64,000 bases of DNA from Luteimonas sp. J29 (GCF_000472505.1 NZ_AWZR01000003.1:62001-126000); one strand, 5' to 3'; positions 1 to 10,459 are shown, numbered from the stretch's first letter. Translations and numbers: made by a program. Notes: a model not told the origin generated them from the letters alone.

Positions 1-271
1 CGTCGCGCGAACGCACCCCGCCGCCGGTCTGCACCTGCAGGCCGGTGTCGGCGACGATCCGGCCGACCAGCGCGCCCAGGGTGAAGCCGCCGGCACGGGC
101 CGCGTCCAGGTCCACCAGGTGCAGCCAGCGTGCGCCCTGCGCCGCGTACGCGCCCGCCAGCGCCAGCGGGTCGTCGCCGTAGCGCGTCTCCTGCGCGTAG
201 TCGCCCTGGGCCAGGCGCACGATGCGGCCATGGCGGACGTCGATCGCCGGGTACAGGGTGAAGCTGCTCAT
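1..271 (-). CDS. hisA: HisA, phosphoribosylformimino-AICAR-P isomerase (partial, 3' end outside window)
   Basis: The first 90 codons are present and the gene runs off the left edge. The N-terminus ([20 protein letters not shown]) has the HisA/HisF beta1 motif with the catalytic Asp in the AIDVRHG stretch, and a QTGGGVRS phosphate-binding loop is visible near the edge. HisA opens ProFAR to PRFAR in histidine biosynthesis (cytosolic TIM barrel). Its ATG overlaps the hisH stop as ATGA, the same translational coupling seen along the whole operon. hisF and hisI are expected just outside the window. Confidence 0.93.
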   Translation of the reverse strand, partial: MSSFTLYPAIDVRHGRIVRLAQGDYAQETRYGDDPLALAGAYAAQGARWLHLVDLDAARAGGFTLGALVGRIVADTGLQVQTGGGVRSRD

Positions 272-867
272 GACGGATCCATCTGCAGGAAGTTGGCCAG
301 GAGCCGCGCGCCGGCCGCGGCCGAGCGCTCGGGATGGAACTGCGCGCCCATCACGTTGCCGCGCCGCACCGCCGCGGCGAACTCGCGGCCGTGCACGGTG
401 CCGGCGATGCAGTCGGCGGCGACGTCTGCGGCGTAGCTGTGCACGAAATAGGCGTGGTCGCCGTCCGCGAAGCCGGCCAGCAGCGCGTCCTCGCGCAGCA
501 GGCGCAGCCGGTTCCAGCCCATGTGCGGCACGCGCACGCCCTCGCCCGCCTGCAGCCGGCGCACGCGGCCCGGGAGCAGGCCGAGGCACGGGGTGTCGTC
601 TTCCTCGGAGTGCTCGAACAGCAGCTGCATGCCCACGCACACCCCCAGCAGCGGCTGGCGCAGGCCGCGCAGGGTCTCCACCAGTCCGAGTTCGCGCAGC
701 CGCCCCATCACCGTGGCGGCGGTGGACACGCCGGGCAGGATCACCCGGTCGGCGGCGCGGATCGTATCCGCATCGCTCGCCAGCACCGGCTCCACGCCCA
801 GGCGCTGCAGCGCGTAGCGCACCGAGCCGATGTTGCCGCCGCCGGCGTCGACCAGGACCACACGCAT
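268..867 (-). CDS. hisH: HisH, glutamine amidotransferase subunit of imidazole glycerol phosphate synthase
   Basis: The protein is 199 aa, normal for the family. It is a class I glutamine amidotransferase: the nucleophile elbow is [12 protein letters not shown] with the catalytic Cys, and the His-Glu pair sits in AQFHPERS near the C-terminus. It supplies ammonia to HisF for making IGP and AICAR. The start is [16 protein letters not shown]; its ATG shares one base with the hisB stop (TGATG). Upstream in-frame codons belong to a readthrough frame over hisB and are not part of this gene. Confidence 0.95.
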   Translation of the reverse strand: MRVVLVDAGGGNIGSVRYALQRLGVEPVLASDADTIRAADRVILPGVSTAATVMGRLRELGLVETLRGLRQPLLGVCVGMQLLFEHSEEDDTPCLGLLPGRVRRLQAGEGVRVPHMGWNRLRLLREDALLAGFADGDHAYFVHSYAADVAADCIAGTVHGREFAAAVRRGNVMGAQFHPERSAAAGARLLANFLQMDPS

Positions 868-1943
868 CACAGCACGCCCTTGGTGCTCGGCAGTTCCGCG
901 CCCTGGCGGCGCACCGCCATCCGCAGGGCGCGCGCGAACGCCTTGAAGCAGGCCTCCACCTTGTGGTGGTCGTTCTCGCCCTCGACCTTCAGGTTGAGGT
1001 TGAGCGCGGCCGCGTCGCAGACCGAGCGGAAGAAGTGCTCGACCAGTTCGGTCGGCATGTCTCCCACCCGCTCGCGGCGAAAGGTGCCGTCGAACACCAG
1101 GTACGGACGCCCGCCGAAGTCCAGCGCGGCGCTGGCCAGGGTCTCGTCCATCGGCAGGGTGAAACCGTAGCGGGCGATCCCGCGCTTGTCGCCCAGGGCC
1201 TGCTTCAGCGCCTGTCCGAGCGCGATGCCGGTGTCCTCGATGGTGTGGTGCTCGTCGATGTGCAGGTCGCCTTCGGCCCGCACCTTCAGCGCGATGCCGC
1301 CATGCTTGCCGATCTGGTCGAGCATGTGGTCGAAGAACGGCAGGCCGGTCGAGACCTCGGCGTCGGCCGCGCGGTCCAGGTCGAGCTCGACCCGGATCCG
1401 GGTCTCCTTCGTGTTCCGTTCCACGACCGCGCGGCGCGGCGCGTCGGCGAGCTCGTGCGCGACCCCGGCCCAGTCCCACTCGCCGCCGAACTGCGCGGTG
1501 CGCAGCTGGAAGCCGCGGATGCCGAGGTTGCGGGCGAACTGCAGGTCGGTCTCGCGGTCGCCGACCATGGCCGAAGCGTCGAGGTCGATGCTGCGGTCGC
1601 GCAGGTAGTGCTGCACCAGGCCCAGCCCGGGCTTGCGCGTGGGCGCATTGTCCGCCGGCCAGCTGCAGTCGATCAGGACCTCCCGGAACACGATGCCCTG
1701 GCTCTCGAACACCTGCATCATGAGGTCATGCGGGCCATCGAAGCTTTCGCGCGGGTACGCCTCGCTGCCGAGCCCGTCCTGGTTGCTGACGATCACGAAC
1801 TCGAAGCCGGCGTCGCGCAGCTTCAGCATCGCCGGGATCACCCCGCGCACGAAGCGCAGCTTCTCGTAGGCGTCGATCTGGAAGTCCGCCGGCTCCTCGA
1901 TCAGGGTGCCGTCGCGGTCGACGAACAGGATCTTCGTGCCCAT
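867..1943 (-). CDS. hisB: HisB, bifunctional histidinol-phosphatase / imidazoleglycerol-phosphate dehydratase
   Basis: The protein is 358 aa, matching the enterobacterial bifunctional form (about 355 aa). The N-terminal half is a HAD phosphatase with the DRDGTLIE nucleophile loop at residues 8-15. The C-terminal half is IGP dehydratase with the metal-binding His-rich motifs [21 protein letters not shown] and ENDHHKVEA. It does steps 7 and 9 of histidine synthesis. The start ATG overlaps the hisC stop by one base (TGATG). Confidence 0.95.
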   Translation of the reverse strand: MGTKILFVDRDGTLIEEPADFQIDAYEKLRFVRGVIPAMLKLRDAGFEFVIVSNQDGLGSEAYPRESFDGPHDLMMQVFESQGIVFREVLIDCSWPADNAPTRKPGLGLVQHYLRDRSIDLDASAMVGDRETDLQFARNLGIRGFQLRTAQFGGEWDWAGVAHELADAPRRAVVERNTKETRIRVELDLDRAADAEVSTGLPFFDHMLDQIGKHGGIALKVRAEGDLHIDEHHTIEDTGIALGQALKQALGDKRGIARYGFTLPMDETLASAALDFGGRPYLVFDGTFRRERVGDMPTELVEHFFRSVCDAAALNLNLKVEGENDHHKVEACFKAFARALRMAVRRQGAELPSTKGVL

Positions 1944-3067
1944 CAGCGCGCTCCCCCGGCGACGGCGCTCCCCGCTGCGGACGACGACGCCAGGGCGGAG
2001 AGCACGGCAAGCACCCGGTCGTTCTGCTCCGGGGTGCCGATGGTGATGCGCAACGCATCGCCGAGCGCAGGCGCGGCACGCTGGTCGCGCACCACGATGC
2101 CCGCGTCCAGCAGCGCGTCGAACGCGGCCTGCGCGTCCTCGAACCGCACCAGCAGGAAATTCCCCTGCGAGGGATACACCCGGCGCACCCCCTGCAGGGC
2201 GGCCAGCCCCGCGGCGAGCCTCGCGCGCTCGCTGCGCACCTGGGCGACGCGCGCGGCGGTGGCCGCGCGCGCCTGCGGAGACAGTCCGGCGACCGCCAGC
2301 GCCGCGCAGGGCGTGGGCACCGGATACGGCGCCTGGCAGCGGCGCAGCACCGTCGCCAGGGCCGGGTCGGCGATCGCCGCGCCGATCCGCGCCGCGGCCA
2401 GCGCATGCGCCTTCGACAGCGTGCGCAGCACCACCAGGTTCGGGTGCGCCTCCAGCAGGGTCGTGGCCGACGGCAGGTCGGAGAACTCGGCATAGGCCTC
2501 GTCGACCACCACCAGCGCCCGCCCCTGGAGGGCGCGCGCGAGCGTGGCGATGTCGTCCAGGGCGATCGCCTGCCCGCCGGGGTTGGACGGCGAGCACAGG
2601 AACACCAGCTTCGCGCCGCCCTCGCTGGCGGCCCGCGCGATCGCCGCGCAGTCGGGGACCAGGCCCTGCCCCGGGTCGTCGAGCAGCGGCACCTCCAGCA
2701 GCGGCGCGCCCTGCAGGCGCGCGCTCACCGCGTACATGCCGAACACCGGCGGCGTCACCAGCACCGCGTCGCGTCCGGCCTCGCAGATCGCGCGCACCAG
2801 CAGGTCGATGGCTTCGTCGCTGCCGCGGCCGATCACCAGGCGCTCGGGCGCCACGCCATACAGGTCGGCGAGCGCCGCGCGCAGCGCCCCGGGCTGGGGG
2901 TCGGGATAGCGCCGGCACGCCGCATCGGCGTCGGCGGGATTGGCCCAGGCCGATTCGTTGGCGTTGAGCCAGACCTCGCCCTGCAGGCGCGACGAACGCG
3001 CCGAGCTGTAGCCGGCGAATCCGCGCAGGTCCCCGCGCACCAGGGCGAGCACGTCGTCCGCGCTCAT
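1943..3067 (-). CDS. hisC: HisC, histidinol-phosphate aminotransferase
   Basis: The protein is 374 aa, a PLP fold type I aminotransferase. Visible motifs are NANES near the N-terminus, [11 protein letters not shown] (cofactor phosphate region), [10 protein letters not shown] and DEAYAEF; the Schiff-base Lys lies in the [11 protein letters not shown] stretch. It converts imidazole acetol phosphate to histidinol phosphate. The ATG overlaps the hisD stop as ATGA, so translation is coupled. Confidence 0.95.
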   Translation of the reverse strand: MSADDVLALVRGDLRGFAGYSSARSSRLQGEVWLNANESAWANPADADAACRRYPDPQPGALRAALADLYGVAPERLVIGRGSDEAIDLLVRAICEAGRDAVLVTPPVFGMYAVSARLQGAPLLEVPLLDDPGQGLVPDCAAIARAASEGGAKLVFLCSPSNPGGQAIALDDIATLARALQGRALVVVDEAYAEFSDLPSATTLLEAHPNLVVLRTLSKAHALAAARIGAAIADPALATVLRRCQAPYPVPTPCAALAVAGLSPQARAATAARVAQVRSERARLAAGLAALQGVRRVYPSQGNFLLVRFEDAQAAFDALLDAGIVVRDQRAAPALGDALRITIGTPEQNDRVLAVLSALASSSAAGSAVAGGAR

Positions 3068-4380
3068 GCGGCCTCCCCCGCGCGCAGCCGCAGGCGCACC
3101 GCGTTGGCGTGCGCCTCGAGCCCTTCGGCCTCGGCAAGGGTCACGGCGCAGGGGCCGATCGCGCCGATGCCGGCGCGGCTGGCCTGCTGCACGCTGACGA
3201 AGTTCTGGAAACTGGCCACCGACACCCCGCTGTAGGCGTGCGCGGCGCCGCCGGTGGGCAGCACGTGGTTGGTGCCGCTGCAGTAGTCGCCCAGCGCCTC
3301 CGGCGTGCAGTCGCCGAGGAACACCGAGCCAGCCGCCTCCACCCGGTCCAGCCAGCCACGCGGCTCGCGCAGGGCCAGGATCAGGTGCTCGGGCGCGTAG
3401 GCGTTGCTGATCTCGAAGGCCGCGTCCAGCGTCGGGACGCGCACCAGGCGCGACTGCGCCAGTGCCTGGCGCGCGATCTGCGCCCGCGGCAGCACGGCCA
3501 GCTGCGCTTCCAGTGCGGCTTCCACCCGGTCGAGCAGCGCCGGGTCGTCGCTCAGCAGCAGCACCTGCGAATCGGGACCGTGCTCGGCCTGCGACAGCAG
3601 GTCGGCGGCGACGAAGGCCGGATCCGCACCGGCGTCGGCGATGACCAGCACCTCGGACGGACCGGCCGGCATGTCGATCGCCGCCACGCCCGCCTGCGCC
3701 ACCTGCTGCTTGGCCTCGGTCACGTAGCTGTTGCCCGGCCCGAACAGCTTGGCGCAGCGCGGCACGCTGGCGGTGCCGAACGCCATCGCCGCGATCGCCT
3801 GCGCGCCGCCGAGCTTGAACACGCGGTGCACGCCGGTCAGGCGCGCGGCCACCAGCACGGCGGGATCGGCGCTGCCGTCCCGGCGCGGCGGCGTGCACAG
3901 CACCACTTCGCGGCAGCCGGCCAGCCGCGCCGGCACTCCGAGCATCAGCGCGGTGGACGGCAGCGGCGCGCTGCCGGCCGGCACGTACAGGCCCACGCGC
4001 GCGATCGGCCGCACCACCCGCTCGCAGGTCACGCCGGGCGCGGTCTCGACCGCGTAACCCCGGGCCATGCCGGCGCGGTGGAAACGCTCGATCCTGTCCG
4101 CCGCCTCCTCCATCGCGGCCCGGAGCTGCGCGGGAACCGCGGCTTCCGCGGCCGAGAATTCGTCCGCGGCGACCTCGAACGACGCCGGCGCGACGCCGTC
4201 GAAGCGCAAGCTGATCTCGCGCAGCGCCTCGTCGCCGCGCGCGCGCACCTCGTCGATCAGGGTCGAGACCGCCGCCCGCGTACGCGCCTCGACCGCCTGG
4301 ACCGGGCGCTGCAGGGCCTGCGCACGCGCACCGGCATCGAGCGATGCCCAGTCCAGCCGCTGGACGAGGCCGGCGCTCAC
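3064..4380 (-). CDS. hisD: HisD, histidinol dehydrogenase
   Basis: The protein is 438 aa (family about 430). It starts with GTG inside a GTGA overlap with the hisG stop. Typical blocks are [20 protein letters not shown], the dehydrogenase stretch [14 protein letters not shown], zinc and substrate residues in [10 protein letters not shown], and the catalytic region ending at [15 protein letters not shown]. It performs the last two NAD-dependent oxidations from histidinol to histidine. A longer reading frame upstream runs antisense to nothing real and overlaps hisG in another frame. Confidence 0.95.
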   Translation of the reverse strand: MSAGLVQRLDWASLDAGARAQALQRPVQAVEARTRAAVSTLIDEVRARGDEALREISLRFDGVAPASFEVAADEFSAAEAAVPAQLRAAMEEAADRIERFHRAGMARGYAVETAPGVTCERVVRPIARVGLYVPAGSAPLPSTALMLGVPARLAGCREVVLCTPPRRDGSADPAVLVAARLTGVHRVFKLGGAQAIAAMAFGTASVPRCAKLFGPGNSYVTEAKQQVAQAGVAAIDMPAGPSEVLVIADAGADPAFVAADLLSQAEHGPDSQVLLLSDDPALLDRVEAALEAQLAVLPRAQIARQALAQSRLVRVPTLDAAFEISNAYAPEHLILALREPRGWLDRVEAAGSVFLGDCTPEALGDYCSGTNHVLPTGGAAHAYSGVSVASFQNFVSVQQASRAGIGAIGPCAVTLAEAEGLEAHANAVRLRLRAGEAA

Positions 4381-5291
4381 GCCAGCATCCTCTCGACCGG
4401 CAGCACCATCAGCCCGCGCGCACCGGCGCGCTTGAGGTCTTCCAGGCGCTGCCAGGTCATGGCGCCGTGGCACAGCGCCTGCAGCGCCAGCGTGTCGGCG
4501 CCGTCGACCTGCAGCACCGTCGGCTCCTCGGCGTCGGGCAGCATTTCCAGCAACGCCGGCAGCTCCGATCGCCGCGCCTGGAACATCAGCAGGCGGCTCT
4601 CGCGCAGCCGCAGCACGCCGTCCAGGCGCCGCAGCAGCATCTGCGCCAGTTCGCCGCGGATGTCGGCAAACGGCTGCACCGGCCCGGCCAGCACCGCTTC
4701 GCTGCGCATGATCGTGGCCACCGGCCGCAGCTGGTTGGCGGTGAGCGTGGCGCCGCTGGACACCAGGTCGCAGACCACGTCGGCCTGGCCCAGGCGCGGC
4801 GCGATCTCCACCGAGCCCGACAGCACCACCACCGTCGCCTCCACGCCCTGCTCCGCCAGCCAGCGGCCGAGCAGGCCCGGGTAACTGGTGGCGATGCGCA
4901 GGCCCTGCAGCTGCTGCGGGCCCTCCCAGACCCAGGCCTCGGGGACGGCGATGTCGAGGCGGCAGCCACCGAAGCCGAGCGCGCGCACCTCCTTCGACAC
5001 CTGCGGCTTGCCCTCGGCCGCGCGCAGCGCCGCCTGCTCGTCGAGCACGTTGCGGCCGACGATGCCGTAGTCGCACACGCCATCGGCGAGCAGGCCGGGG
5101 ATGTCGTCGTCGCGGACCAGCAGCAGGTCGACTGGCAGGGTCTCGCCGTAGCAGAACAGCTTGTCGCGGCTCTCGCGCCAGGACAGTCCGCACGAGGCGA
5201 GCAATGCCCGCGCCGGGTCGCTCAGGCGTCCGGATTTCTGGATGGCGATGCGCAGGCGGTCGCGCGCCGCGGGGACGGCCGTGGGGCTCAT
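4377..5291 (-). CDS. hisG: HisG, ATP phosphoribosyltransferase (long form)
   Basis: The protein is 304 aa: the long form, which carries its own C-terminal ACT-like regulatory domain for histidine feedback inhibition and does not need HisZ. Recognisable blocks are [10 protein letters not shown] at the N-terminus, [12 protein letters not shown], and the PRPP loop [14 protein letters not shown]. It is the first committed step of histidine synthesis. The ATG is preceded by GAAGGA at a good Shine-Dalgarno distance. The regulator gene ends 11 bp upstream. Confidence 0.95.
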   Translation of the reverse strand: MSPTAVPAARDRLRIAIQKSGRLSDPARALLASCGLSWRESRDKLFCYGETLPVDLLLVRDDDIPGLLADGVCDYGIVGRNVLDEQAALRAAEGKPQVSKEVRALGFGGCRLDIAVPEAWVWEGPQQLQGLRIATSYPGLLGRWLAEQGVEATVVVLSGSVEIAPRLGQADVVCDLVSSGATLTANQLRPVATIMRSEAVLAGPVQPFADIRGELAQMLLRRLDGVLRLRESRLLMFQARRSELPALLEMLPDAEEPTVLQVDGADTLALQALCHGAMTWQRLEDLKRAGARGLMVLPVERMLA

Positions 5292-5302
5292 CGAGGGTTC
5301 CT

Positions 5303-5629
5303 TCAGTGGCCCGGCGCGAGCCGGGGGTACTGGCGCCGGACGGCGGCGGCATAGCCGCCCGCGCCGTGTTCGAGCGTGCGCGCGACCCGGCCGATCGTGG
5401 TCACGCTGACCAGGGTGCGGTCGTGGATCTCGCGGTAGGGCAGGCCCTGCAGCAGCAGCGGCACCACGCGCCAGCGGTCGGCCATGGCCTCGAGCTCGGC
5501 CGGGGTGCACAGGTCCTGCAGGAAGGCGGCCACCTCGTCCACCCGCTCGAGGCCCGCAAGCGCCTTGGCCAACGCCCGGAAGGAGGCGTTGGCGTCGGAT
5601 TCGGGCAGGGGTTCGAGGCGCTGCTTCAT
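5303..5629 (-). CDS. TrpR-superfamily regulator (YerC/YecD type), candidate his operon repressor
   Basis: The protein is 108 aa and has the TrpR/YerC-like helix-turn-helix core: [13 protein letters not shown], then [29 protein letters not shown], where the TTIGR stretch is the typical recognition helix. It is the first gene of the his operon, 11 bp before hisG, and its start codon lies 8 bp from a near-perfect palindrome that covers its own promoter. Inference: a histidine-responsive autoregulating repressor. The effector is not visible from sequence. No Shine-Dalgarno precedes the ATG. Confidence 0.85.
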   Translation of the reverse strand: MKQRLEPLPESDANASFRALAKALAGLERVDEVAAFLQDLCTPAELEAMADRWRVVPLLLQGLPYREIHDRTLVSVTTIGRVARTLEHGAGGYAAAVRRQYPRLAPGH

Positions 5630-5667
5630 GACGCGCCAATGTAATAGCGCGTTATTACATTAGTCAA
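5627..5667 (-). promoter_or_regulatory. his operon promoter with overlapping inverted-repeat operator
   Basis: The palindrome arms AATGTAATA (5638-5646) and TATTACATT (5653-5661) are perfect over 9 bp. The six central bases extend the symmetry with one mismatched pair. On the minus strand TTGACT (5662-5667) is a good -35, and TTACAT or TACATT falls 17-18 bp later inside the distal arm. The predicted start of transcription is then at or within a few bases of the ATG at 5629. This is a very A/T-rich island in GC-rich DNA, and a repressor bound there would block both promoter elements. Confidence 0.75.
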
Positions 5668-5860
5668 GCGCAATCGTCGGTCGGCCGCGTCGGGCGGCCG
5701 TCGACATCTCCGGGGAACACGTGTGGCCACTGCGCCGAAGTTGCGGCCGGACCGGCCTTGTCCGTTGATCCGACGGGGCATTCCCGGCGCGGCATGCGCC
5801 GGGGGACGCGGTCCGATCCAGCTGGAACCGATGGATGCGCGCGCCCCGGCCGCCCGCCCG

Positions 5861-6241
5861 CTATTGCGCGCCCTGGCCCCCGCTGGCGCGGGCGCGCCCG
5901 TGCGCCAGCACCCAGCCGGCCACGACCCCGGCCAGGGCCCCGCACCACTCCATGAAGACTCGCATGCCAAGGGCGTCGGCGTCGTGGATCTTCGACAGCG
6001 CGATCCGGGCATACAGCGGGGACTCGAGCCGGACCACGCCCAGGTAGAACAGGTTCCAGCTGTCGATGCCGGCCGCGATCGCGACCGCGCACACGCAGGC
6101 CCAGCCGATGGCCCGCGACTGCGGCCAGCCGGCCCGGGACGCGATCCAGCGCCAGCCCAGCAGGCAGGCCACGCCGACGGCGAAGGCGATCAGCGTCGCC
6201 TCCAGCACACCCAGCCAGCCCAGGTGCAGCGGCAGGTTCAC
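5861..6241 (-). CDS. small membrane protein of unknown function
   Basis: About 126 aa from a GTG at 6241; another GTG at 6250 would add three residues. Three hydrophobic segments are visible: LGVLEATLIAFAVGVACLL, AIGWACVCAVAIAAGI and GALAGVVAGWVLAHG. A polar middle contains SPLYARIALSKIHDADALG. It follows the ammonia-lyase gene by 16 bp on the same strand and is probably co-transcribed with it. I do not recognise the family and the function is unknown. Coding character is supported by the coherent membrane pattern. Confidence 0.6.
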   Translation of the reverse strand: MNLPLHLGWLGVLEATLIAFAVGVACLLGWRWIASRAGWPQSRAIGWACVCAVAIAAGIDSWNLFYLGVVRLESPLYARIALSKIHDADALGMRVFMEWCGALAGVVAGWVLAHGRARASGGQGAQ

Positions 6242-6257
6242 CCGCCCCACCCCGCCG

Positions 6258-8147
6258 TCATCGGCCGATCGCCTCGAGCAGCGTGCCGTCGGCGACCAGT
6301 TCCACGGCCGCCGCGACGTCGGCGTCGAGGGCGCGGTCGCGGTCGAGGAACGGGATCCGGCGCCGGATCGCCGCGTGCGCCGCGGCCACACGCCGGCCCG
6401 GATGGAACGGCTCGGCCTGGGCCAGCTCCTGGCGCAGCGCCTCGACCTCGGCGACGAACGCGGGATGGCGCGGATCGCCTTCCGGTACGCCGTGGACCTT
6501 GCGCAGCAAGGCCTGGGCGTCGCCGCGCCTGGCGAGGTCGCGCGCGGCGTTGATCATGTCCAGGCGCAGGTCCAGCGCCTGCGCCGCCGTGTAGAGCTCC
6601 AGCGCCAGCACCTTGCCGAGGTCGTCGACCATCGACAGCACGTGCCGCGCCTCGTTGGTGCCCATCGACACGTGGTCCTCGGCATTGGCGCTGGTCGGGA
6701 TCGAGTACACGCTGGCCGGGTGCGCGCGGGTGGCGAGGTCGTTGACGATCGCCGCCGCGGTGTACTGCACGATCATGAAGCCGGACTCGGTGCCGTCCTC
6801 GTTGCCGATCAGGAAGCCCGGCAACCCGTCGCTGGTGGCCGGGTCGACCAGCTTGTTGAGCCGGCGCTCGCTGATCGAGGCCAGCACCGGGATCGCCGCC
6901 TTGACCGCGCTCATCGCCAGCGCCAGCGGCATGCCGTGGAAGTGGCCGGCCGAGATCACCTGCTGCTCGACGTGCTCGGCCTCGCGGTCCGGGAACACCA
7001 GCGGGTTGTCGGTGACCGCGTTGAGCTCGACGTCGAACACGCGCGCGGCATGCGCCACCGCGTCGCGTACCGCGCCGTGCACCTGCGGGATGCAGCGCAG
7101 CGAGTAGCTGTCCTGCGGCTGGTGCTTCTTGCCGCCGCGGAACGGCTTGAACCGGGTGTAGAACTTCTCGCGGCCGTGGCGCTGGTCGCTCGGCACCCAG
7201 TTCCAACCGATGTCGAAGCTGAGCTGGCGCGACCCGGGCGTGTCCCAGCTCGCCGGCAGCCAGGGCCGGAACAGCGGCACCAGGTGATAGGGGATGTCGG
7301 CCAGGGTCGAGCCTTCGAGCAGTTCGCGCAGGCGCGCGGCCGTCTGCACCTGCCCCGGATGCGGGCGCAGCGCATGCACGTCCTCGGCGAACGCGCCCAG
7401 GCGCCCGGCGAAGGCGTCGATGGTCATCGCCGCGGCCAGGTCGGCGGTGTCGAGCATGCGCTCGAGCCGGTGCAGCGCCAGCGCGCCGGTGGCCAGCATC
7501 TGCGCGGTGCCGTTGTTGAGCGCCAGGCCTTCCTTGTACGACAGCCGCACCGGCGCCAGGCCCGCGGCGGCCAGTGCCTCGGCGCCGGGCATGCGCCGGC
7601 CCTGGTAGAACGCCTCGCCGCCACCCAGCAGGACGATCGCCAGGTGCGACAGCGGCGCGAGGTCGCCCGAGGCGCCCACCGAACCGAGTTCGGGCACCAC
7701 CGGCACCACGCCGGCGTTGAGCAGCGCGGCGAGCGCTTCGAGCGTCTGCACGCGGATGCCGGAGTGGCCGCGGAGCAGCGTGTTGATGCGGATGCACAGC
7801 ATCGCCCGGACCACGTCGGCCGGCAGCGGCGGGCCCACGCACACCGCGTGGGTCACGATCAGGTTGTGCTGCAGCTCCTCGTGCAGGGAACGGCCCGAGG
7901 GCTCGGCGCCCGGCAGTTCGTCGCGCAGCGGGTGCGCGCCCAGCAGCTTGTCGGCATTGCTGCCGAAGCCGGTGGACACGCCGTAGATCGGCTCCTCGCG
8001 CCGCACCTGCTCGGCCAGGAAGTCGGCGGCGCGCGCCACCGCGCGCAGCGCCTCCGGGTCCAGCCGCACCGCCGCGCCGTTCGCCACCGCGACCAGCTGG
8101 TCGCGGGTCAGCGACCGTCCGTCGAGCAGGACGATGCCGTCGCCCAT
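6258..8147 (-). CDS. hutH: histidine ammonia-lyase-like MIO enzyme (unusually long)
   Basis: An aromatic amino acid lyase of 629 aa, versus about 510 for standard HutH. The MIO-forming Ala-Ser-Gly triad is at residues 159-161 in GSVGASGDLAPL. The selectivity position has Thr-His in LIVTHAV, closest to the Ser-His of histidine lyases rather than the His-Leu of tyrosine lyases. Extra sequence lies between TGFG and the selectivity helix. A further insertion of about 60 residues precedes QDSYSLRC, and the C-terminal part is long. It starts 5 bp after the hisS stop. No other hut genes are nearby, so a catabolic role is uncertain. Confidence 0.8.
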   Translation of the reverse strand: MGDGIVLLDGRSLTRDQLVAVANGAAVRLDPEALRAVARAADFLAEQVRREEPIYGVSTGFGSNADKLLGAHPLRDELPGAEPSGRSLHEELQHNLIVTHAVCVGPPLPADVVRAMLCIRINTLLRGHSGIRVQTLEALAALLNAGVVPVVPELGSVGASGDLAPLSHLAIVLLGGGEAFYQGRRMPGAEALAAAGLAPVRLSYKEGLALNNGTAQMLATGALALHRLERMLDTADLAAAMTIDAFAGRLGAFAEDVHALRPHPGQVQTAARLRELLEGSTLADIPYHLVPLFRPWLPASWDTPGSRQLSFDIGWNWVPSDQRHGREKFYTRFKPFRGGKKHQPQDSYSLRCIPQVHGAVRDAVAHAARVFDVELNAVTDNPLVFPDREAEHVEQQVISAGHFHGMPLALAMSAVKAAIPVLASISERRLNKLVDPATSDGLPGFLIGNEDGTESGFMIVQYTAAAIVNDLATRAHPASVYSIPTSANAEDHVSMGTNEARHVLSMVDDLGKVLALELYTAAQALDLRLDMINAARDLARRGDAQALLRKVHGVPEGDPRHPAFVAEVEALRQELAQAEPFHPGRRVAAAHAAIRRRIPFLDRDRALDADVAAAVELVADGTLLEAIGR

Positions 8148-8152
8148 GGCGG

Positions 8153-9538
8153 TCAGGCCCGCCCCGCGGTGCCCAGGGCCCGCCACTGCTCGCGCTCGAC
8201 CAGCAGAGTCTGCGCCAGCTCGGCGTCGGGCACCTCGAACTGCTCGCCGCGGCGCAGGTCCTTGACCGCGACCACGCCGCGCGCGGCCTCGTCCTCGCCT
8301 CGGATCACCACGAAGCGGATCCCGGCGCGGTCGGCGTACTGCATCTGCTTGCCGAGCTTGCGCGGCTCGAGCTGGGTCTCGACGTTGAGCCCGGCGGCGC
8401 GCAGCTGCTGCGACAGGCCCAGCGCGTGGTCCAGGCCCCCGTCGTCGAACAGGGTCACCAGCACGTCCACCGAACTGTCCGCGGTCTGCACCAGTCCGGC
8501 CTCGCGCAGCTGCCAGAACAGGCGCGTGAGGCCGATCGAGATCCCCACGCCGGGCAGCTTCGACCTGGTGTAGTGGCTGGCGAGGTTGTCGTAGCGGCCG
8601 CCCGAGCAGATCGAGCCCAGGCCCGGATTGGCGTCGAGCGTGGTCTCGTAGACGATGCCGGTGTAGTAGTCCAGGCCGCGCGCGATCGAGAGGTTGATCG
8701 CATAGCGCGACTCCGGCACGCCCAGGGCCCTGAGCCGGCGCAGCACCTCGCGCAGTTCCTCGCGTCCTTCCTCGAACAGCGGCGTGCCGGCGCCGAGCGC
8801 CTCGAGCCTGGCCAGCGCGTCGTCATGGCCGCTGGAGCGCACGCGCGAGAACGCCATCAGGCGATCGATCACCTCGTGCGACAGTCCGAAGCCCTCACCC
8901 GCCAGGGTCGCGCGCACCGCGTCCTCGCCGCGCTTGTCGAGCTTGTCGATCTCGCGCAGCACCGGCACCTGGGCCTCGTCCGGGATGCCCTGGCCCTCGA
9001 AGTAGCCGCGCAGCATCTTGCGGTGGTTGAGGTGGATGGTGAAGTCGCCGATGTCAAGCGCCTCGAACACCGCGCTGATCACCGCCGGGATCTCGGCGTC
9101 GTGGCGGGTGGACAGCGCGTCCTTGCCGATCACGTCGATGTCGCACTGGTAGAACTCGCGGAAGCGCCCGCGCTGGGCGCGCTCGCCGCGGTACACGCGC
9201 TGCATCTGGTAGCGGCGGAACGGGAACGCCAGCTCGTGCTCGTGCTCGGCCACGTAGCGGGCCAGCGGCACGGTCAGGTCGAAGCGCAGCGCCAGCTCCG
9301 GCAGGCCCTCGCCGGCCTTCTCCAGCGCGCCGGTGGACTGCACGAAGTACACCTGGCGCTCGGTCTCGCCGCCGGACTTGGTCAGCAGCACCTCGGACAG
9401 CTCGAACACCGGGGTCTCGATCGGCAGGAAGCCGAAGCCCTCGAAGATCCGCCGGATCGTGTCCAGCATGCGCTGGAACGCGATCTGGTCGCGGGGCAGC
9501 AGTTCCATGACACCGGGGGGAGTTCTGGGCTTGATCAT
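8153..9538 (-). CDS. hisS: HisS, histidyl-tRNA synthetase
   Basis: The protein is 461 aa, a class II aminoacyl-tRNA synthetase. Motif 2 is seen around [25 protein letters not shown]. The histidine-specific stretches [16 protein letters not shown] and CSGGRYDNL follow, and motif 3 is [13 protein letters not shown]-terminal anticodon-binding domain begins near residue 355. It starts at MIKPRTPPG and is followed by the ammonia-lyase gene on the same strand, which groups tRNA charging with histidine metabolism. Confidence 0.95.
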   Translation of the reverse strand: MIKPRTPPGVMELLPRDQIAFQRMLDTIRRIFEGFGFLPIETPVFELSEVLLTKSGGETERQVYFVQSTGALEKAGEGLPELALRFDLTVPLARYVAEHEHELAFPFRRYQMQRVYRGERAQRGRFREFYQCDIDVIGKDALSTRHDAEIPAVISAVFEALDIGDFTIHLNHRKMLRGYFEGQGIPDEAQVPVLREIDKLDKRGEDAVRATLAGEGFGLSHEVIDRLMAFSRVRSSGHDDALARLEALGAGTPLFEEGREELREVLRRLRALGVPESRYAINLSIARGLDYYTGIVYETTLDANPGLGSICSGGRYDNLASHYTRSKLPGVGISIGLTRLFWQLREAGLVQTADSSVDVLVTLFDDGGLDHALGLSQQLRAAGLNVETQLEPRKLGKQMQYADRAGIRFVVIRGEDEAARGVVAVKDLRRGEQFEVPDAELAQTLLVEREQWRALGTAGRA

Positions 9539-9721
9539 GCCGGGGCGGACCGGATCGGCGGGGGAAAGTCGCCCATTCTACCCGTCCGCAACCGCGCTGC
9601 CCCGGGCCGCGCGACGGCCGCGGGCTCCGCGCAGGGGCGGCCGGCGGGCACCGGCGGCGTTGGACAATTTTTCCCGCCTGCCGGTGCCGGCGGAAGGCTA
9701 TGATGGCCGGGCGGACCATCC

Positions 9722-10459
9722 ATGACCACCCAGCCCCTCGCCCGCTGCCGCCAGCACTCCCGCACCGTCGTGCCACTCGACTGCGCGCGTTGCGCCGTCC
9801 GCGAGCTGGCGGTGTGCTCGTCGTTGCCGCCGCCCGAGGCCGACGCGCTCGAGCGCCACGTGTTCTCGATCGAACTGCAGGCCAACGGCGAGCTGGCCCG
9901 CGCCGGCCAGCCCTGCCGCCACGCCTACAGCGTGACCAGCGGCATGCTCCGGGTGGTGCGCACGCTTCCCGACGCCCGCCGCCAGGTGGTCGCGTTCGTG
10001 ACCCCGGGCCACTTCTTCGGCCTGTCCGGGCACAAGGTCCACCGCTATTCGATCGAGGCCGTGGCGGCCAGCCGCGTCTGCGCCTACGGCCTCGACGGCA
10101 TCGACGAGTTGCGCCAGCGCTTCCCGAGCTTCGAGCATGCCCTGCTCGAGCGCGCCTGCCGCGACCTGGACGATGCCCACGACTCGATGCTGCTGCTGGC
10201 CCGCCTCTCGCCGCTGGAGCGGCTGGCGACCTTCCTGGTGCGCCTGCGCCAGCAGATGCGGATCCGCGGCGACGATCCCTTCGTCGCGCTGCCCATGGGC
10301 CGTGGCGACATCGCCGACCACCTCGGGCTGACCGTCGAGACCGTGAGCCGCAGCTTCACCCGCCTGCGCGAGCAGGGCGTGATCGCCCTCCCCGACCCGC
10401 ACCGGGTCGAGATCCTGGACCGCGCCGCGCTCGAGGAACTGGCCTCGGCCCTGCACTGA
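9722..10459 (+). CDS. FNR-family transcriptional regulator (C-x2-C-x7-C type)
   Basis: A 245-aa Crp/Fnr regulator: cyclic-nucleotide-like beta roll, dimer helix, then a C-terminal HTH with the FNR recognition motif ETVSRSF. Cysteines at 21, 24 and 32, with a fourth at 120 in ASRVCAYG, are placed like the four [4Fe-4S] ligands of FNR, but with x7 spacing as in FnrL/FnrN. This suggests an oxygen or NO sensor. It is divergent from hisS across a 183-bp gap. A second FNR-type gene lies at 59404, so the roles may be split. Confidence 0.85.
   Translation: MTTQPLARCRQHSRTVVPLDCARCAVRELAVCSSLPPPEADALERHVFSIELQANGELARAGQPCRHAYSVTSGMLRVVRTLPDARRQVVAFVTPGHFFGLSGHKVHRYSIEAVAASRVCAYGLDGIDELRQRFPSFEHALLERACRDLDDAHDSMLLLARLSPLERLATFLVRLRQQMRIRGDDPFVALPMGRGDIADHLGLTVETVSRSFTRLREQGVIALPDPHRVEILDRAALEELASALH

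Noticed and set aside
222-2495. Very long plus-strand frames opposite the his operon and similar giant frames elsewhere (for example 57025-61650)
   Set aside because: In DNA of this GC content antisense frames stay open by codon bias alone; the peptides are low-complexity Arg/Pro/Ala/His and match nothing, while the other strand has full families.
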